Assembly (NCBI RefSeq): GCF_015207755.1
Contig: NZ_JADEWH010000001.1
Coordinates: 1-64,000, forward strand
Source: Nodularia sp. LEGE 06071
GTDB lineage: Bacteria; Cyanobacteriota; Cyanobacteriia; Cyanobacteriales; Nostocaceae
Length of the DNA: 64,000 bases
Direction: 5' to 3'
Shown here piece by piece: positions 43,390 to 52,506 of this stretch. Position 1 is the first letter of the stretch. The number at the start of each line of letters is the position of its first letter. Below the pieces are notes generated by a model that did no database searches, was not told the origin of the DNA, and was given only the letters and a program-made list of their open reading frames with translations. A program made the position numbers and the translations under genes.

Positions 43390-43812
43390 CTAATTTTCAG
43401 CAAATAAATCCAGGGGTAAATGTCCATACATTTCGTTGATTCCCCCTTCATTATAAGATTGGCAAGAAATTAATACACCCCGATGGTGTCCGGCATAGGA
43501 GTCGAGATAACATAACCCATTTTTGCCATTTAATTTGATATAAACTGGCCCTTCGGGTGTGGCTAAATCACTGGGGACTTCATAACCAAAAGCATGAGAA
43601 TAAGTTCTCATGGCCAGTATCCCTGCTTCTGCGGTATCAGCACAAATCCCTAATATCTGGTAATCAGATAGACTAGCTACCAAAATTAAAGCCCGACGGA
43701 CTAAGGCTTTTTCTGAGGGTTTGAGAATAGGTGCGATATCTAAGCAGTTGAATTTATGCAGGATTTTTGTAGCTTCTGAGGTTGTGAGGTTTTGATGATT
43801 TGGTGTCGCCAT
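43390..43812 (-). CDS. DUF1824 family protein
   Basis: A 140-residue protein, cyanobacteria-specific family. ILHKFNCLDIAPILKPSEKA, ALILVASLSDYQILGICADT, YVPSDL-type and GPVYIKLNGKNGLCY, YAGHHRGVLISCQSY are the visible pattern. Function unknown; no signal peptide or membrane helix. It ends 163 bases from the ABC-F start region and is probably independent. Confidence 0.85.
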   Translation of the reverse strand: MATPNHQNLTTSEATKILHKFNCLDIAPILKPSEKALVRRALILVASLSDYQILGICADTAEAGILAMRTYSHAFGYEVPSDLATPEGPVYIKLNGKNGLCYLDSYAGHHRGVLISCQSYNEGGINEMYGHLPLDLFAEN

Positions 43813-43892
43813 AAATTAATTTACGATTTTCTGGGTTTGGCTTTGCTATCTGAGGTGGGATGCTCCCACCCCATTGGCATTATTTACTCAAA

Positions 43893-44771
43893 TTATGATT
43901 TATTTGGGTCATTTCCGAGGTTGAAAATGAATGGCACACCGCCTTTGGCTTCACCACCCATAACGAGGACTCTGGGCATTTGAGAGCCGCCATTTCTCCA
44001 AGCTTCAATTGCTTCTTTTTGCAGAACCAACTGCCCACCTTGGGCTTTGAGAGTCTCTGCTAAGAGTCTTTGAGCTTCGGCTCTACCCTTGGCGCGATTC
44101 ACATCTGCTTGTGCTTGTTGTTCAGCTTCCCGCGCGATATAAACTGCTCTTTGCGCCCGTTGTTCAGCTATTTGTTTTTCTTCTACAGCTCTGGCAAATT
44201 CTGGCGAGAAATTCAAGTCAACTACGCTAGTATCTAGCACAATTATCCCATATTTAGCCAAGCGATCGCTCAAAGCTAAATCAAAGTCTTCTTTTAATTC
44301 ACTCCTTTTGGTAATTGCTTCTTCTACTGTTCTTCTAGCAGCCGCGATTTTAAACGCTTCCTGTGTCTGAGGAGCAATGATTTTTGAGACAATATTTGCT
44401 AAGGTTCCTTGCTTTCTTCTCACTTCCACTACCCTTGTGGGGTCAAGGCGAAAGTTAATGGCAAATCTTGCTGATAAATTTTGCAAATCCTTCGTAGAAC
44501 TTTCGGCGGGGACTTCAAATTTTTGTACTGTCAAATCATACACATCAACTACTGATACAAGTGGTGGTTTAATGTGAATGCCTTCTAGTAGCGCACCATC
44601 TCTAGCTTTACCTAAGATGCTGATGACTCCTGCTTGTCCTGGGTTGAGAATTACAAAGGAATTTAGTCCGACGAGGACAATTAGTGCTAACACAATTCCA
44701 AAAACTGTGGTTTGCCAATTCCCCAATTGCTGACTTTTCAAGGTTCTATCTCCTTTTGCATCTTTAGGCAA
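43893..44771 (-). CDS. Prohibitin-family (SPFH/Band 7) protein
   Basis: A 292-residue protein. One N-terminal membrane helix (about 19-44, FGIVLALIVLVGLNSFVILN), the SPFH domain (about 45-210) with ISILGKARDGALLEGIHIKP, then a charged coiled coil (EEKQIAEQRAQRAVYIAREA) and a short tail. Such proteins form membrane rings that scaffold proteases or lipid domains, in cyanobacteria sometimes at thylakoids. Monocistronic here. Confidence 0.9.
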   Translation of the reverse strand: MPKDAKGDRTLKSQQLGNWQTTVFGIVLALIVLVGLNSFVILNPGQAGVISILGKARDGALLEGIHIKPPLVSVVDVYDLTVQKFEVPAESSTKDLQNLSARFAINFRLDPTRVVEVRRKQGTLANIVSKIIAPQTQEAFKIAAARRTVEEAITKRSELKEDFDLALSDRLAKYGIIVLDTSVVDLNFSPEFARAVEEKQIAEQRAQRAVYIAREAEQQAQADVNRAKGRAEAQRLLAETLKAQGGQLVLQKEAIEAWRNGGSQMPRVLVMGGEAKGGVPFIFNLGNDPNKS

Positions 44772-44858
44772 CTCCTATACTATGGTGACACGTCCCCGGT
44801 AAAAAGAGGCTGGGGGGCAGGGAGCAGGGGGCAGGGGAGAAGAGGCTGGGGGAGGGAA

Positions 44859-45245
44859 TTAGCGTTTTAACAGCCAGGGTGTTGGGTTGTTGATAATAGT
44901 TACTAGAATGCTTAAAATGCGATTGTAGGCTCCATAAAGTTCTCTACCTGTTTCCACATCTAAATAATTACATTTAACCGCGAACTTAAGCCAAGTTTGC
45001 GTTTCTGCTGCCTCGGACTCAGAATCACTTAGTTTAGCTACAAAAGCTGCTTCATAACGACGCTTTCTCCATGCTTCTGCAAGATTTGCACAAACAGAAC
45101 GAGATGAACGACGAATTTGATCTGTCAATGAATACTTCTCTTCTACAGGAAACTTCTTTGATAATTCAAAAATTTTCATGGCAACATCAAATGCCAGTTT
45201 GTAAACTTCCAAGTCTTCATGACTTTTAATTGGTTCTTTTTCCAT
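44859..45245 (-). CDS. Four-helix bundle protein (23S rRNA IVP family)
   Basis: A 128-residue S23-type protein: SHEDLEVYKLAFDVAMKIFE, FPVEEKYSLTDQIRRSSRSV, CANLAEAWRKRRYEAAFVAK, and the SEAAETQTWLKFA region. The family was first found in rRNA intervening sequences, but solitary copies like this are common; no rRNA is nearby. Function unknown, probably nucleic-acid related. Flanked by G-rich (44807-44858) and C-rich (45285-45345) degenerate heptamer-like repeats. Confidence 0.85.
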   Translation of the reverse strand: MEKEPIKSHEDLEVYKLAFDVAMKIFELSKKFPVEEKYSLTDQIRRSSRSVCANLAEAWRKRRYEAAFVAKLSDSESEAAETQTWLKFAVKCNYLDVETGRELYGAYNRILSILVTIINNPTPWLLKR

Positions 45246-45370
45246 GTTCCCTGCTACTTTTTTTACCTATCTTACCCCTGCTTCCTGCCTCTTATCCCCC
45301 CTGCCCCCTGCCCCCCTGCTTCTTATTCCCTGCCTCTTATTGTGCTAATATCGGTTTCACGCAACCGTAA

Positions 45371-47185
45371 ATGACTGTGGCTATAGCATTTAAATATCAT
45401 AAAGTATCAAACAGACGTAGGCATTCAGTACACCCTCTTCAGCGCTTGCTTGACTACGGACACGAGTATCGGCAACAAATTTGGCTGGCTATTGTTTGTT
45501 CTATCCTGAATAAACTTTTTGATTTAGCGCCACCAGCATTAATTGGGATTGCGGTGGATGTGGTAGTTCAGCAGCAGGATTCTATCATTGCTCAGTTCGG
45601 TGTTCAAGATGTCTTTGGGCAATTTTTGATTCTTTCTTTGCTCACCGTTATCACTTGGATTTTAGAATCATTTTTTGAATATCGCTACAAGTTATTGTGG
45701 CGTAACTTAGGGCAGAAGATTCAGCATAATTTGCGTTTGGATGCATACAAACACCTGCAAGAGTTGGAATTGGCTTATTTTGAGGAACGCAGCACTGGCG
45801 GTTTAATGTCTATCCTCAGTGATGATGTTAACCAATTAGAGCGGTTTTTGGATGTGGGTGCAAATGACATCATTCAAGTAATCACAACTGTGGTGATTAT
45901 TGGCGGGGCATTTTTTGTTTTAGCTCCTAGTATAGCTTGGATGGCAATTTTGCCCATGCCGTTTATTCTCTGGGGTTCGGTAGCTTTTCAGAAGTTGCTA
46001 GCACCGCGTTATGCTGATGTCCGCGAAAAGGTAGGTTTACTCAATGGACGTTTGTCTAATAATCTCAGCGGTATTACTACCATTAAGAGTTTCACGGCTG
46101 AGGAGTATGAAGCCGGACGTTTAGAGATAGAAAGTCTAGCTTATAAACAAAGTAACTCGAAAGCGATCGCACTATCTGCGGCTTTTATTCCGTTGATTCG
46201 GATGTTGATTTTAATCAGTTTTACAGCTTTACTCCTGTTTGGCGGGATGGAAGCAGTGGCTGGGAGAATGTCTGTAGGCGCTTACAGTGTATTAATATTT
46301 TTAATCCAGCGTTTACTTTGGCCTTTAACTCGGTTAGGCGATACCTTTGATTTATATCAACGGGCGATGGCTTCTACTAATCGGGTGATGAATTTATTGG
46401 ATACTCCCTTTGCTATTCATCCGGGGAATATGGCTTTACCGGTGGATGCGGTACGGGGGGAAGTGGAGTTTCACAATGTGAGTTTTGCGTATCAAGATAG
46501 ATTACCAGTGATTGAAAATCTGTCTTTGCGTGTGACCGCCGGAAATACAATTGCGATTGTCGGTTCTACTGGTTCGGGTAAAAGCACTTTAGTTAAACTT
46601 TTATTGCGGTTGTATGAGGTGAAATCTGGGAAAATTACCGTAGATGGGATGGCATTACCAGATTTAAACTTGCAGGATTTGCGCCGCTGTATTGGTTTGG
46701 TGAGTCAGGATGTGTTTTTGTTTCATGGTACGGTGGCGGAGAATATTGCCTATGGCAGCTTTGAGGCTACAGATTCAGAGATCATGAAAGCGGCTACGGT
46801 GGCTGAGGCGCATGAATTTATTATGGAACTGCCCCAAGGTTATGAGACAATTGTGGGGGAGCGTGGTCAAAAGTTATCTGGTGGACAACGACAAAGAATT
46901 GCGATCGCACGTGCAATACTCAAGAATCCGCCTATTTTGATTTTAGACGAAGCTACCTCGGCAGTGGATAATGAAACGGAAGCGGCTATTCAGCGATCGC
47001 TCGAACGGATTACAGTGGATAGAACTACCATTGCGATCGCTCATCGTCTCTCTACTATCCGTAATGCTGATTGTATTTATGTGATGGAGCATGGGAAGTT
47101 GATTGAGTCGGGGACTCATGAGCAATTACTAGATAAAGACGGTATTTATGCAAGCCTCTGGCGTGTGCAAAGTGGGGTAAGATAG
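45371..47185 (+). CDS. ABC exporter, fused permease-ATPase
   Basis: A 604-residue half-transporter that works as a dimer. After a short Arg-rich N-terminus come six membrane helices (about 35-320), then an ATPase with [27 protein letters not shown] and the H-loop [10 protein letters not shown]. It has no C39 or CNB domain, so it differs from the peptide exporter at 5609. The substrate is unknown (lipid, drug or glycolipid possible). Located by itself. Confidence 0.88.
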   Translation: MTVAIAFKYHKVSNRRRHSVHPLQRLLDYGHEYRQQIWLAIVCSILNKLFDLAPPALIGIAVDVVVQQQDSIIAQFGVQDVFGQFLILSLLTVITWILESFFEYRYKLLWRNLGQKIQHNLRLDAYKHLQELELAYFEERSTGGLMSILSDDVNQLERFLDVGANDIIQVITTVVIIGGAFFVLAPSIAWMAILPMPFILWGSVAFQKLLAPRYADVREKVGLLNGRLSNNLSGITTIKSFTAEEYEAGRLEIESLAYKQSNSKAIALSAAFIPLIRMLILISFTALLLFGGMEAVAGRMSVGAYSVLIFLIQRLLWPLTRLGDTFDLYQRAMASTNRVMNLLDTPFAIHPGNMALPVDAVRGEVEFHNVSFAYQDRLPVIENLSLRVTAGNTIAIVGSTGSGKSTLVKLLLRLYEVKSGKITVDGMALPDLNLQDLRRCIGLVSQDVFLFHGTVAENIAYGSFEATDSEIMKAATVAEAHEFIMELPQGYETIVGERGQKLSGGQRQRIAIARAILKNPPILILDEATSAVDNETEAAIQRSLERITVDRTTIAIAHRLSTIRNADCIYVMEHGKLIESGTHEQLLDKDGIYASLWRVQSGVR

Positions 47186-47219
47186 GTGTCACGCAGAGGC
47201 GCAGAGTCGCAGAGAGTTT

Positions 47220-47648
47220 ATGATGTTTGGAAGTACTCAGCCGGAGACAGGGAATAGCAAGTGGCACGGCCAGTTGGATAGGTTTGTGAAGGAAAATCAG
47301 CGCGATTTGGCGGCGCTTTTTTGGGGGTTGTGGTTGGAAAATGGGAATAGTCAGGGTACTGTTGGGATTGATTTACAGCCAACTCCTCATTTTATTTATT
47401 GTCCCCAAGCGGCGATAGAAGATTTAAATCAGAAGGTGGATAATCGGCTTCAGGAAATTTTGGGTATTGTTGATCATCATAAGCCTGAAATGGAAGTGGT
47501 GATGATTGGGATTGGTAAGGGTGAATTGAAGCTGATTCAGTTTGCACCAGAACCTCCTCCGGCGGTTTGTTTTGAGGAGGTGGGGAGGGATGTAAATGAG
47601 TTGTTGGAGTTGTTAGAGGGGAGGATGAGTGAGATGGAGTTTTTTTAA
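47220..47648 (+). CDS. Cyanobacterial conserved protein
   Basis: A 142-residue protein. LDRFVKENQRDLAALFWGLW, TVGIDLQPTPHFIYCPQAAI, LQEILGIVDHHKPEMEVVMI and PPPAVCFEEVGRDVNELLEL are the conserved-looking blocks; no membrane helix. From memory it resembles the family recently named CcmS, a beta-carboxysome assembly factor, but I cannot verify this and no ccm gene is nearby. The ATG at 47220 is followed by a second ATG one codon later. A CGCAGAGGCGCAGAGTCGCAG repeat sits immediately before the start. Confidence 0.65.
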   Translation: MMFGSTQPETGNSKWHGQLDRFVKENQRDLAALFWGLWLENGNSQGTVGIDLQPTPHFIYCPQAAIEDLNQKVDNRLQEILGIVDHHKPEMEVVMIGIGKGELKLIQFAPEPPPAVCFEEVGRDVNELLELLEGRMSEMEFF

Positions 47649-47718
47649 CGCATTCGCCGTTAGGCGTTCCCGGAGGGTAGGTTCGCTGAGGGGTTTTATT
47701 GTGAGTAAAAGAAGTTAT

Positions 47719-48171
47719 TTATGTTTGTAGAGGTAAGACAGTAATTAAGTTAGCAAATCTGGCAAAGTCACTTGTGTTGTGGGTGAGTAATTGAGGGATA
47801 TTGTAAACTAGCATAGTGGCAACAATATTTGCATCATGAATTTGTTTACCACCACTAGGAATTTCCTTAATGAGATTTAGTAACCTATCTGTTACCAGAG
47901 AACTATCTTCAGCTACCCGAAAACGGGTTTGAAAATAGACAACATCCTCAATTACTGTTGTAATGGGTAATGGGTTGGTAAATTGTTGAGTACGGGTAAG
48001 AGTAGCTAAATATTCCCGCAATATTTGTCGGCTAATCCACAAGTCCACACCCACATCATATAAACTTTGCATAGCTGAGATCGCGGTTATGTGAAATGGA
48101 GACTGAATTTGACTAGCATATACGAGGATATTTGTATCTAAAAAAACAGGATTACCTTCCCCAATCACCAT
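47719..48171 (-). CDS. PIN-domain toxin (VapC-like)
   Basis: A 150-residue PIN nuclease from the ATG at 48171 (MVIGEGNPVFLDTNILVYAS); a GTG at 48183 adds four residues. The acidic residues Asp (FLDTNIL), Glu (LREYLATL) and the late HDANIVATML and NTSDFARFANL match the PIN fold. It overlaps the antitoxin by 20 bases. Expected to cleave RNA unless bound by the antitoxin. Belongs to the same overlapping operon as the helicase and DUF790 genes. Confidence 0.85.
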   Translation of the reverse strand: MVIGEGNPVFLDTNILVYASQIQSPFHITAISAMQSLYDVGVDLWISRQILREYLATLTRTQQFTNPLPITTVIEDVVYFQTRFRVAEDSSLVTDRLLNLIKEIPSGGKQIHDANIVATMLVYNIPQLLTHNTSDFARFANLITVLPLQT

Positions 48172-48394
48172 ACATATCCTCACGTCTTAAAGAAAGATTT
48201 TCAGAACCAAGACCACAATTATGCACGGGAAAGTTTAAAGGAGGACGCTTTTCCTGACTCTCTACTTTCTCATCTGTATATTTTTCTTCAATTACTATCA
48301 CTATATGATGCTCACCTGCTGGGATATCAGGCGGTAATTGCACTGTAATTTTACCGTCTTTTGTGACTGTGGCAATTGTTTCTATACTTTTCAT
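48152..48394 (-). CDS. Antitoxin-like protein for the PIN toxin
   Basis: An 80-residue protein. KSIETIATVTKDGKITVQLP is a short beta-rich N-terminus of the AbrB/VapB-like sort, followed by an acidic linker and a C-terminal NLSLRREDMYGDWGR likely to bind the toxin. Its ATG overlaps the TGA of the DUF790 gene (ATGA), and its end overlaps the toxin by 20 bases. Family identity is uncertain, but the position is clear. Confidence 0.75.
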   Translation of the reverse strand: MKSIETIATVTKDGKITVQLPPDIPAGEHHIVIVIEEKYTDEKVESQEKRPPLNFPVHNCGLGSENLSLRREDMYGDWGR

Positions 48395-49614
48395 ACATCA
48401 TCCTCAATTACTGCTAATACGGCTTTGGGTAATAACTTATCTTTAAACCAGACAATTTTCGCGGGGACGTTATCTAATTTTACTCCGGCTTTTTCTAAAT
48501 TCAATCTTTCAGAAATAGCTAAAATTAAATTGCTACATCCAGAACTCCGCACTTGATAAAATTTCTTTTGTAAATATTCTGGTCGCCAATAACCAACTAT
48601 TTCTAATAAATAATCACGACCATCAGGATGGACTAACCGAAAATCGGGAATCATTACACTACCAGGAACAGGTAATAAATCCACTTCTCGCTCTAATACC
48701 CAATCTGTTTTAAGTGCATCCCATTTATCGGCAAAGGATGACTCTAGCATACTATCGTAAGGTTTACCTTTGGAATAGTGAGATACCAAACCACATTCAG
48801 AATTGAGGGTAAATCTTCCTGTGTTCCATGCTTTCGTGTACGCATCGCGAGTTTGTAACGTGGCGGAAAGACTCCATTTTGTCACATGAAGTAAAGCCGG
48901 AATTAATTTAGCGATCGCTAGTCCATATCTTGTACTAGGATTAAATAAACTCGTCGGTCCATCCACGGTAATTGTAAACCCGTGGTCAGCATCACCTTCA
49001 ATATAAGCCATCAATTGAAACAACTTCAAATAACGAAATAACAGCTTATATTCCCCAGGAACATTACGATGAGCATTTAAAATTAACTTACTGGCTTTAT
49101 AAAAAATTCCCTGTACCTGAGACAAATTATATCTATTTAATAAATCCACCGGACTCGGCGCATCAAAATTAGTTAAAATCTTATTTTCCGCCAAATCAGC
49201 ATATAAACCATCGCGCACCTGTTCTAATAAAACCTCACGTTCCAATTCCTGACTCAACTCATCAGCAATCTTAGTTAAAGTCACCTGAGTAGACTCCCCA
49301 CTAGGAACCGACTTCGCCGCCAAAGCAAACACCCGTTCCCGTAACATAGGCGGTTCCAGAGGACTCACCACCTCAAAAGTGCAGAAACTACTCTTAAGAA
49401 TATAAGCCAAACCCCGCTTCACCCGATAATCAGTAGCATCACCCTCCAAATCCAAAAGTTGACGTTCCAAAACCCCCTGAGACTTCCCTTTCGCCTCCTC
49501 AAAACAACCAATCAACTCATTCCCCAACTCCATACTTTTGTGATCAATCTTCAACCTCTTCGGAATTATTTCCTCTCCGTTTTGGCGATGACTCAGTAAA
49601 TCCGTCGGTAACAT
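48391..49614 (-). CDS. DUF790 (Bax1-like) nuclease
   Basis: A 407-residue protein of the DUF790 family, which includes archaeal Bax1, the nuclease partner of XPB helicase. It starts LPTDLLSHRQNGEEIIPKRL. The C-terminal PD-(D/E)XK-like nuclease core is visible in SSFADKWDALKTDW, PDFRLVH and LLEIVGYW. It overlaps the end of the helicase gene by 71 bases in another frame, so the two are tightly coupled, as in archaeal XPB-Bax1. It would cut DNA near helicase-unwound junctions; this is inferred from the family. Confidence 0.85.
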   Translation of the reverse strand: MLPTDLLSHRQNGEEIIPKRLKIDHKSMELGNELIGCFEEAKGKSQGVLERQLLDLEGDATDYRVKRGLAYILKSSFCTFEVVSPLEPPMLRERVFALAAKSVPSGESTQVTLTKIADELSQELEREVLLEQVRDGLYADLAENKILTNFDAPSPVDLLNRYNLSQVQGIFYKASKLILNAHRNVPGEYKLLFRYLKLFQLMAYIEGDADHGFTITVDGPTSLFNPSTRYGLAIAKLIPALLHVTKWSLSATLQTRDAYTKAWNTGRFTLNSECGLVSHYSKGKPYDSMLESSFADKWDALKTDWVLEREVDLLPVPGSVMIPDFRLVHPDGRDYLLEIVGYWRPEYLQKKFYQVRSSGCSNLILAISERLNLEKAGVKLDNVPAKIVWFKDKLLPKAVLAVIEDDV

Positions 49615-51139
49615 TGTTCTTATCCGTTGAATACTTAATCTCTACCTGTTCCGCAGCTTTAGGAGTACTAACCTTCCCACCCCCATAAACAACCTGTAAA
49701 CTCCCCCTCTTCCCTTGGCGACCTTGGCGACTAACGCCCTGGGGGCATACGCTGCGCGAAGGCGGTTCGTTTTCCACCCCTCTCCGTCGCGCCGAAGTCC
49801 CCTCCTCACTAGTATCCTCAGCCACCACCTCATACAAAATCGCCCGCTTATTAGCCACATTCCCCTTTCTCAACACCCTCCCCAAACGCTGAACATACTC
49901 CCTAGTCGAACCAGTTCCCGACAAAATAATCGCCACAGAAGCAGCAGGAACATCAACCCCCTCATTCAACACATGAGAAGCCACCAAAGTATTGTATTCC
50001 CCCTCCCGAAACTTCGTTAAAATTTCATGGCGTTCCTTCACAGGAGTTTGATGAGTAATCGCCGGAATTAATAACTGTTCAGAAATACTGTAAACCGTCG
50101 CATTATCAGCCGTAAAAATTAGAATCCTTTCCGGGAAATGTTCCGCCAACAAATTCGCCAAAATTCGCAATTTCCCATCAGTACCCAAAGCAATGTTTTT
50201 CGCTTCCCGATGTGCTAACATTGCCCTACGTCCAGCAGGCGATCGCGCACTCATTTTCACAAACATTTGCCAACCTTGAATACTCCCCAAAGAAATCTTT
50301 GATTGGCGTAAAAAATCATTGCGAGTTTGAATTAATTGATTGTATCTTTCTCGCTCATGCTGTGATAACTTCACCTTGATTTGCACAATTTCATGGTTAG
50401 CCAACGCACTCCCCGCCAAATCCTCAGCGCGTTTGCGATAGACTTCCGGACCAATGAGAATATTTAAATCAGCGTGTTTTCCATCAGTGCGTTCCGGTGT
50501 TGCTGACAATCCTAAACGATAAGGCGCGATCGCATATTCTGCAATTACCCGCCCAAAATCCGTAGGTAAATGATGACATTCATCAAACACCAGCAAAGCA
50601 TACTTATTTCCCAAGCTTTCCGCATGAATAGCCGCACTATCATAAGTCGCCACTAATATTGCAGTGCGATCGCGTGAACCACCCCCCAACAAACCCACCT
50701 CAGCATCAGGAAACGCTGCTACCAAATGAGCATACCACTGGTGCATCAAATCCAAAGTTGGAACCACAATTAAAGTAGTCCGCGGTGTAGATTGCATCGC
50801 CATTTGCGCCAAATAAGTCTTTCCCGCCGCAGTAGGTAACACCACAACCCCCTGTCTTCCCTCCAACTTCCAAGCTGCTAACGCCTCAGTTTGGTGGGGG
50901 TAAGGCTCCATTTCCATACTCGGAATTAAATCCACCGGATAAAATTCCTTAGCCTCATCCACAAAATCAACATCTTCCGCTTGTAGTGCTTCCACCAAAG
51001 CCCGATATCTCATAGCGGGAATGCGAAACTTCTCCACCCGATCATCCCACGTAGCATAATCCATCCAACCCTTACCCCGTGGCGGTGGATGTAAAATTAA
51101 CGTACCGCGATCAAATTTTAACGTAGGGGTGCGAGCCAT
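49544..51139 (-). CDS. XPB/Rad25-like superfamily 2 helicase
   Basis: A 531-residue SF2 helicase. An N-terminal damage-recognition-like part (PTLKFDRGTLILHPPP) is followed by motif I VVLPTAAGKT, motif II VFDECHH, LGLSATPERTDG (motif III), and motif VI QRLGRVLRKG. It differs from prokaryotic nucleotide-excision helicases UvrB/UvrD and resembles archaeal XPB. Near its C-terminus a repeat segment (49716-49772) is inserted in frame, read as NEPPSRSVCPQGVSRQGRQG. It overlaps the DUF790 gene. A CTCTGCG-type repeat lies about 40 bases upstream of the ATG. Confidence 0.85.
   Translation of the reverse strand: MARTPTLKFDRGTLILHPPPRGKGWMDYATWDDRVEKFRIPAMRYRALVEALQAEDVDFVDEAKEFYPVDLIPSMEMEPYPHQTEALAAWKLEGRQGVVVLPTAAGKTYLAQMAMQSTPRTTLIVVPTLDLMHQWYAHLVAAFPDAEVGLLGGGSRDRTAILVATYDSAAIHAESLGNKYALLVFDECHHLPTDFGRVIAEYAIAPYRLGLSATPERTDGKHADLNILIGPEVYRKRAEDLAGSALANHEIVQIKVKLSQHERERYNQLIQTRNDFLRQSKISLGSIQGWQMFVKMSARSPAGRRAMLAHREAKNIALGTDGKLRILANLLAEHFPERILIFTADNATVYSISEQLLIPAITHQTPVKERHEILTKFREGEYNTLVASHVLNEGVDVPAASVAIILSGTGSTREYVQRLGRVLRKGNVANKRAILYEVVAEDTSEEGTSARRRGVENEPPSRSVCPQGVSRQGRQGKRGSLQVVYGGGKVSTPKAAEQVEIKYSTDKNNVTDGFTESSPKRRGNNSEEVED
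49716..49772 (-). repeat. In-frame dispersed repeat inside the helicase gene
   Basis: Shares CTTGGCGACCTT, ACGCTGCGCGAAGGCG and GTTCGTT with the repeat inside chlH (2032-2090), with a different middle. Both are read in the same frame as (D/N)EPPSR...RxGRQ. Confidence 0.75.
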
Positions 51140-51228
51140 TTAGCGATTTTCCACAAATAAAATGACATCTCTCAAACTCTTCCTCTCTGCGCCTCTGCGC
51201 CTCTGCGTGCCAAAAATCCATATTTCCC

Positions 51229-52377
51229 TCAGCAGATCAGCCTCTGCAAAACTTGCTTAAACACCATCGCCACCCAATCAACATCAGCCTCCGTAGTCTC
51301 ACGCCCCAAAGTCAAGCGCACCCCTCCCAAAGCAGCTGATTCCGGATAACCCATTGCTAAGAGGATAGGACTAGGGCTAAGTTTACCACTGTGACAGGCG
51401 GAACCGGCACTAATACCAATACCAGCCAGATTCATTTGTCTCACTACAGCTTTACCACTGAGTTTTTTACCATCAGCGTGTTCTAGACAGAAACTCACAT
51501 GATGAGGTAAACGATGATCGCGATCGCCTGTGGGGATTAAACCAGGAATATCTGCTAAGTGAGAAAATAGGCGATCGCGCAACTTGATTAACCGGGGTAT
51601 TTCCCTCAGTAATTCTACGGCAGCTAATTCCGCAGCAATTCCAAAACCGGCGATCGCAGGTACAGCTTGAGTCCCCGAACGCAATCCCATTTCTTGTCCA
51701 CCACCACCTAACAAAGGCACTAATTCGATATTCGGACGCACATACAACGCCCCAGCCCCTTGGGGTCCATATATCTTATGACTGGAAAGGCTGAGTAAAT
51801 CTACTGGTAATTTTTGCACATCTATGGGTACACGTCCCGCAGCTTGGACTGCATCTGTGTGAAATAAAACCCCATGTTTTTGTGTAATATTTCCTAATTC
51901 GGTAATTGGTTGGACTGTACCGATTTCACTTTGTCCGTAAATCACCGAAACTAAAACAGTGTTATCTTGCAATGCGGCTTTTAAATCCAGAGGGTTAACT
52001 CTACCTTTGCTATCCACACCCAAACGCGTCACTTCCCAACCCCACATTTCCAATAACCGCGCTGGTTCCGAAATAGCGGAATGTTCAACCTGGGAAATAA
52101 TTATATGTTGCGGCGCAGTATACAATCTGGCAATGCCCATAATTGCTAAATTATTGGCTTCTGTACCACCAGCCGTAAAAACTATAGATTCTGGATTAGC
52201 CGCATTAATTAAACCCGCAACTTGGATTCTGGCTTGTTCTACCATTGTGGCGGCGCGTTGTCCCCACTCATGTAAACTAGAAGGATTGCCCCATTGTTGA
52301 TTGAGGGCTGTTTGCATAGCGGCGATCGCTTCTGTGCGAGTGGGAGTAGTGGCGCTGTAATCTAAATATATTTGCAT
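51229..52377 (-). CDS. Cysteine desulfurase, NifS/IscS family
   Basis: A 382-residue PLP enzyme that takes sulfur from cysteine for Fe-S clusters and thio-cofactors. YLDYSATTPTRTEAI, the PLP Lys in SSHKIYGPQGAG, and the loop SAGSACHSGKLSPS with the persulfide Cys are seen, the short-loop (group I) layout. No other nif or isc gene is in the window, so its scaffold partner is not indicated. Confidence 0.9.
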   Translation of the reverse strand: MQIYLDYSATTPTRTEAIAAMQTALNQQWGNPSSLHEWGQRAATMVEQARIQVAGLINAANPESIVFTAGGTEANNLAIMGIARLYTAPQHIIISQVEHSAISEPARLLEMWGWEVTRLGVDSKGRVNPLDLKAALQDNTVLVSVIYGQSEIGTVQPITELGNITQKHGVLFHTDAVQAAGRVPIDVQKLPVDLLSLSSHKIYGPQGAGALYVRPNIELVPLLGGGGQEMGLRSGTQAVPAIAGFGIAAELAAVELLREIPRLIKLRDRLFSHLADIPGLIPTGDRDHRLPHHVSFCLEHADGKKLSGKAVVRQMNLAGIGISAGSACHSGKLSPSPILLAMGYPESAALGGVRLTLGRETTEADVDWVAMVFKQVLQRLIC

Positions 52378-52506
52378 ATTATCAATAATTGTGTGAAAAA
52401 ATTTTAAGACTTCTGTATCAATAGGTAGATTTGATTATCTGCGGATATAGCTGGGGAAATATAAATGTGTTCATCCCCAATCCACTTTTAGCAAATTACC
52501 GTGCAG

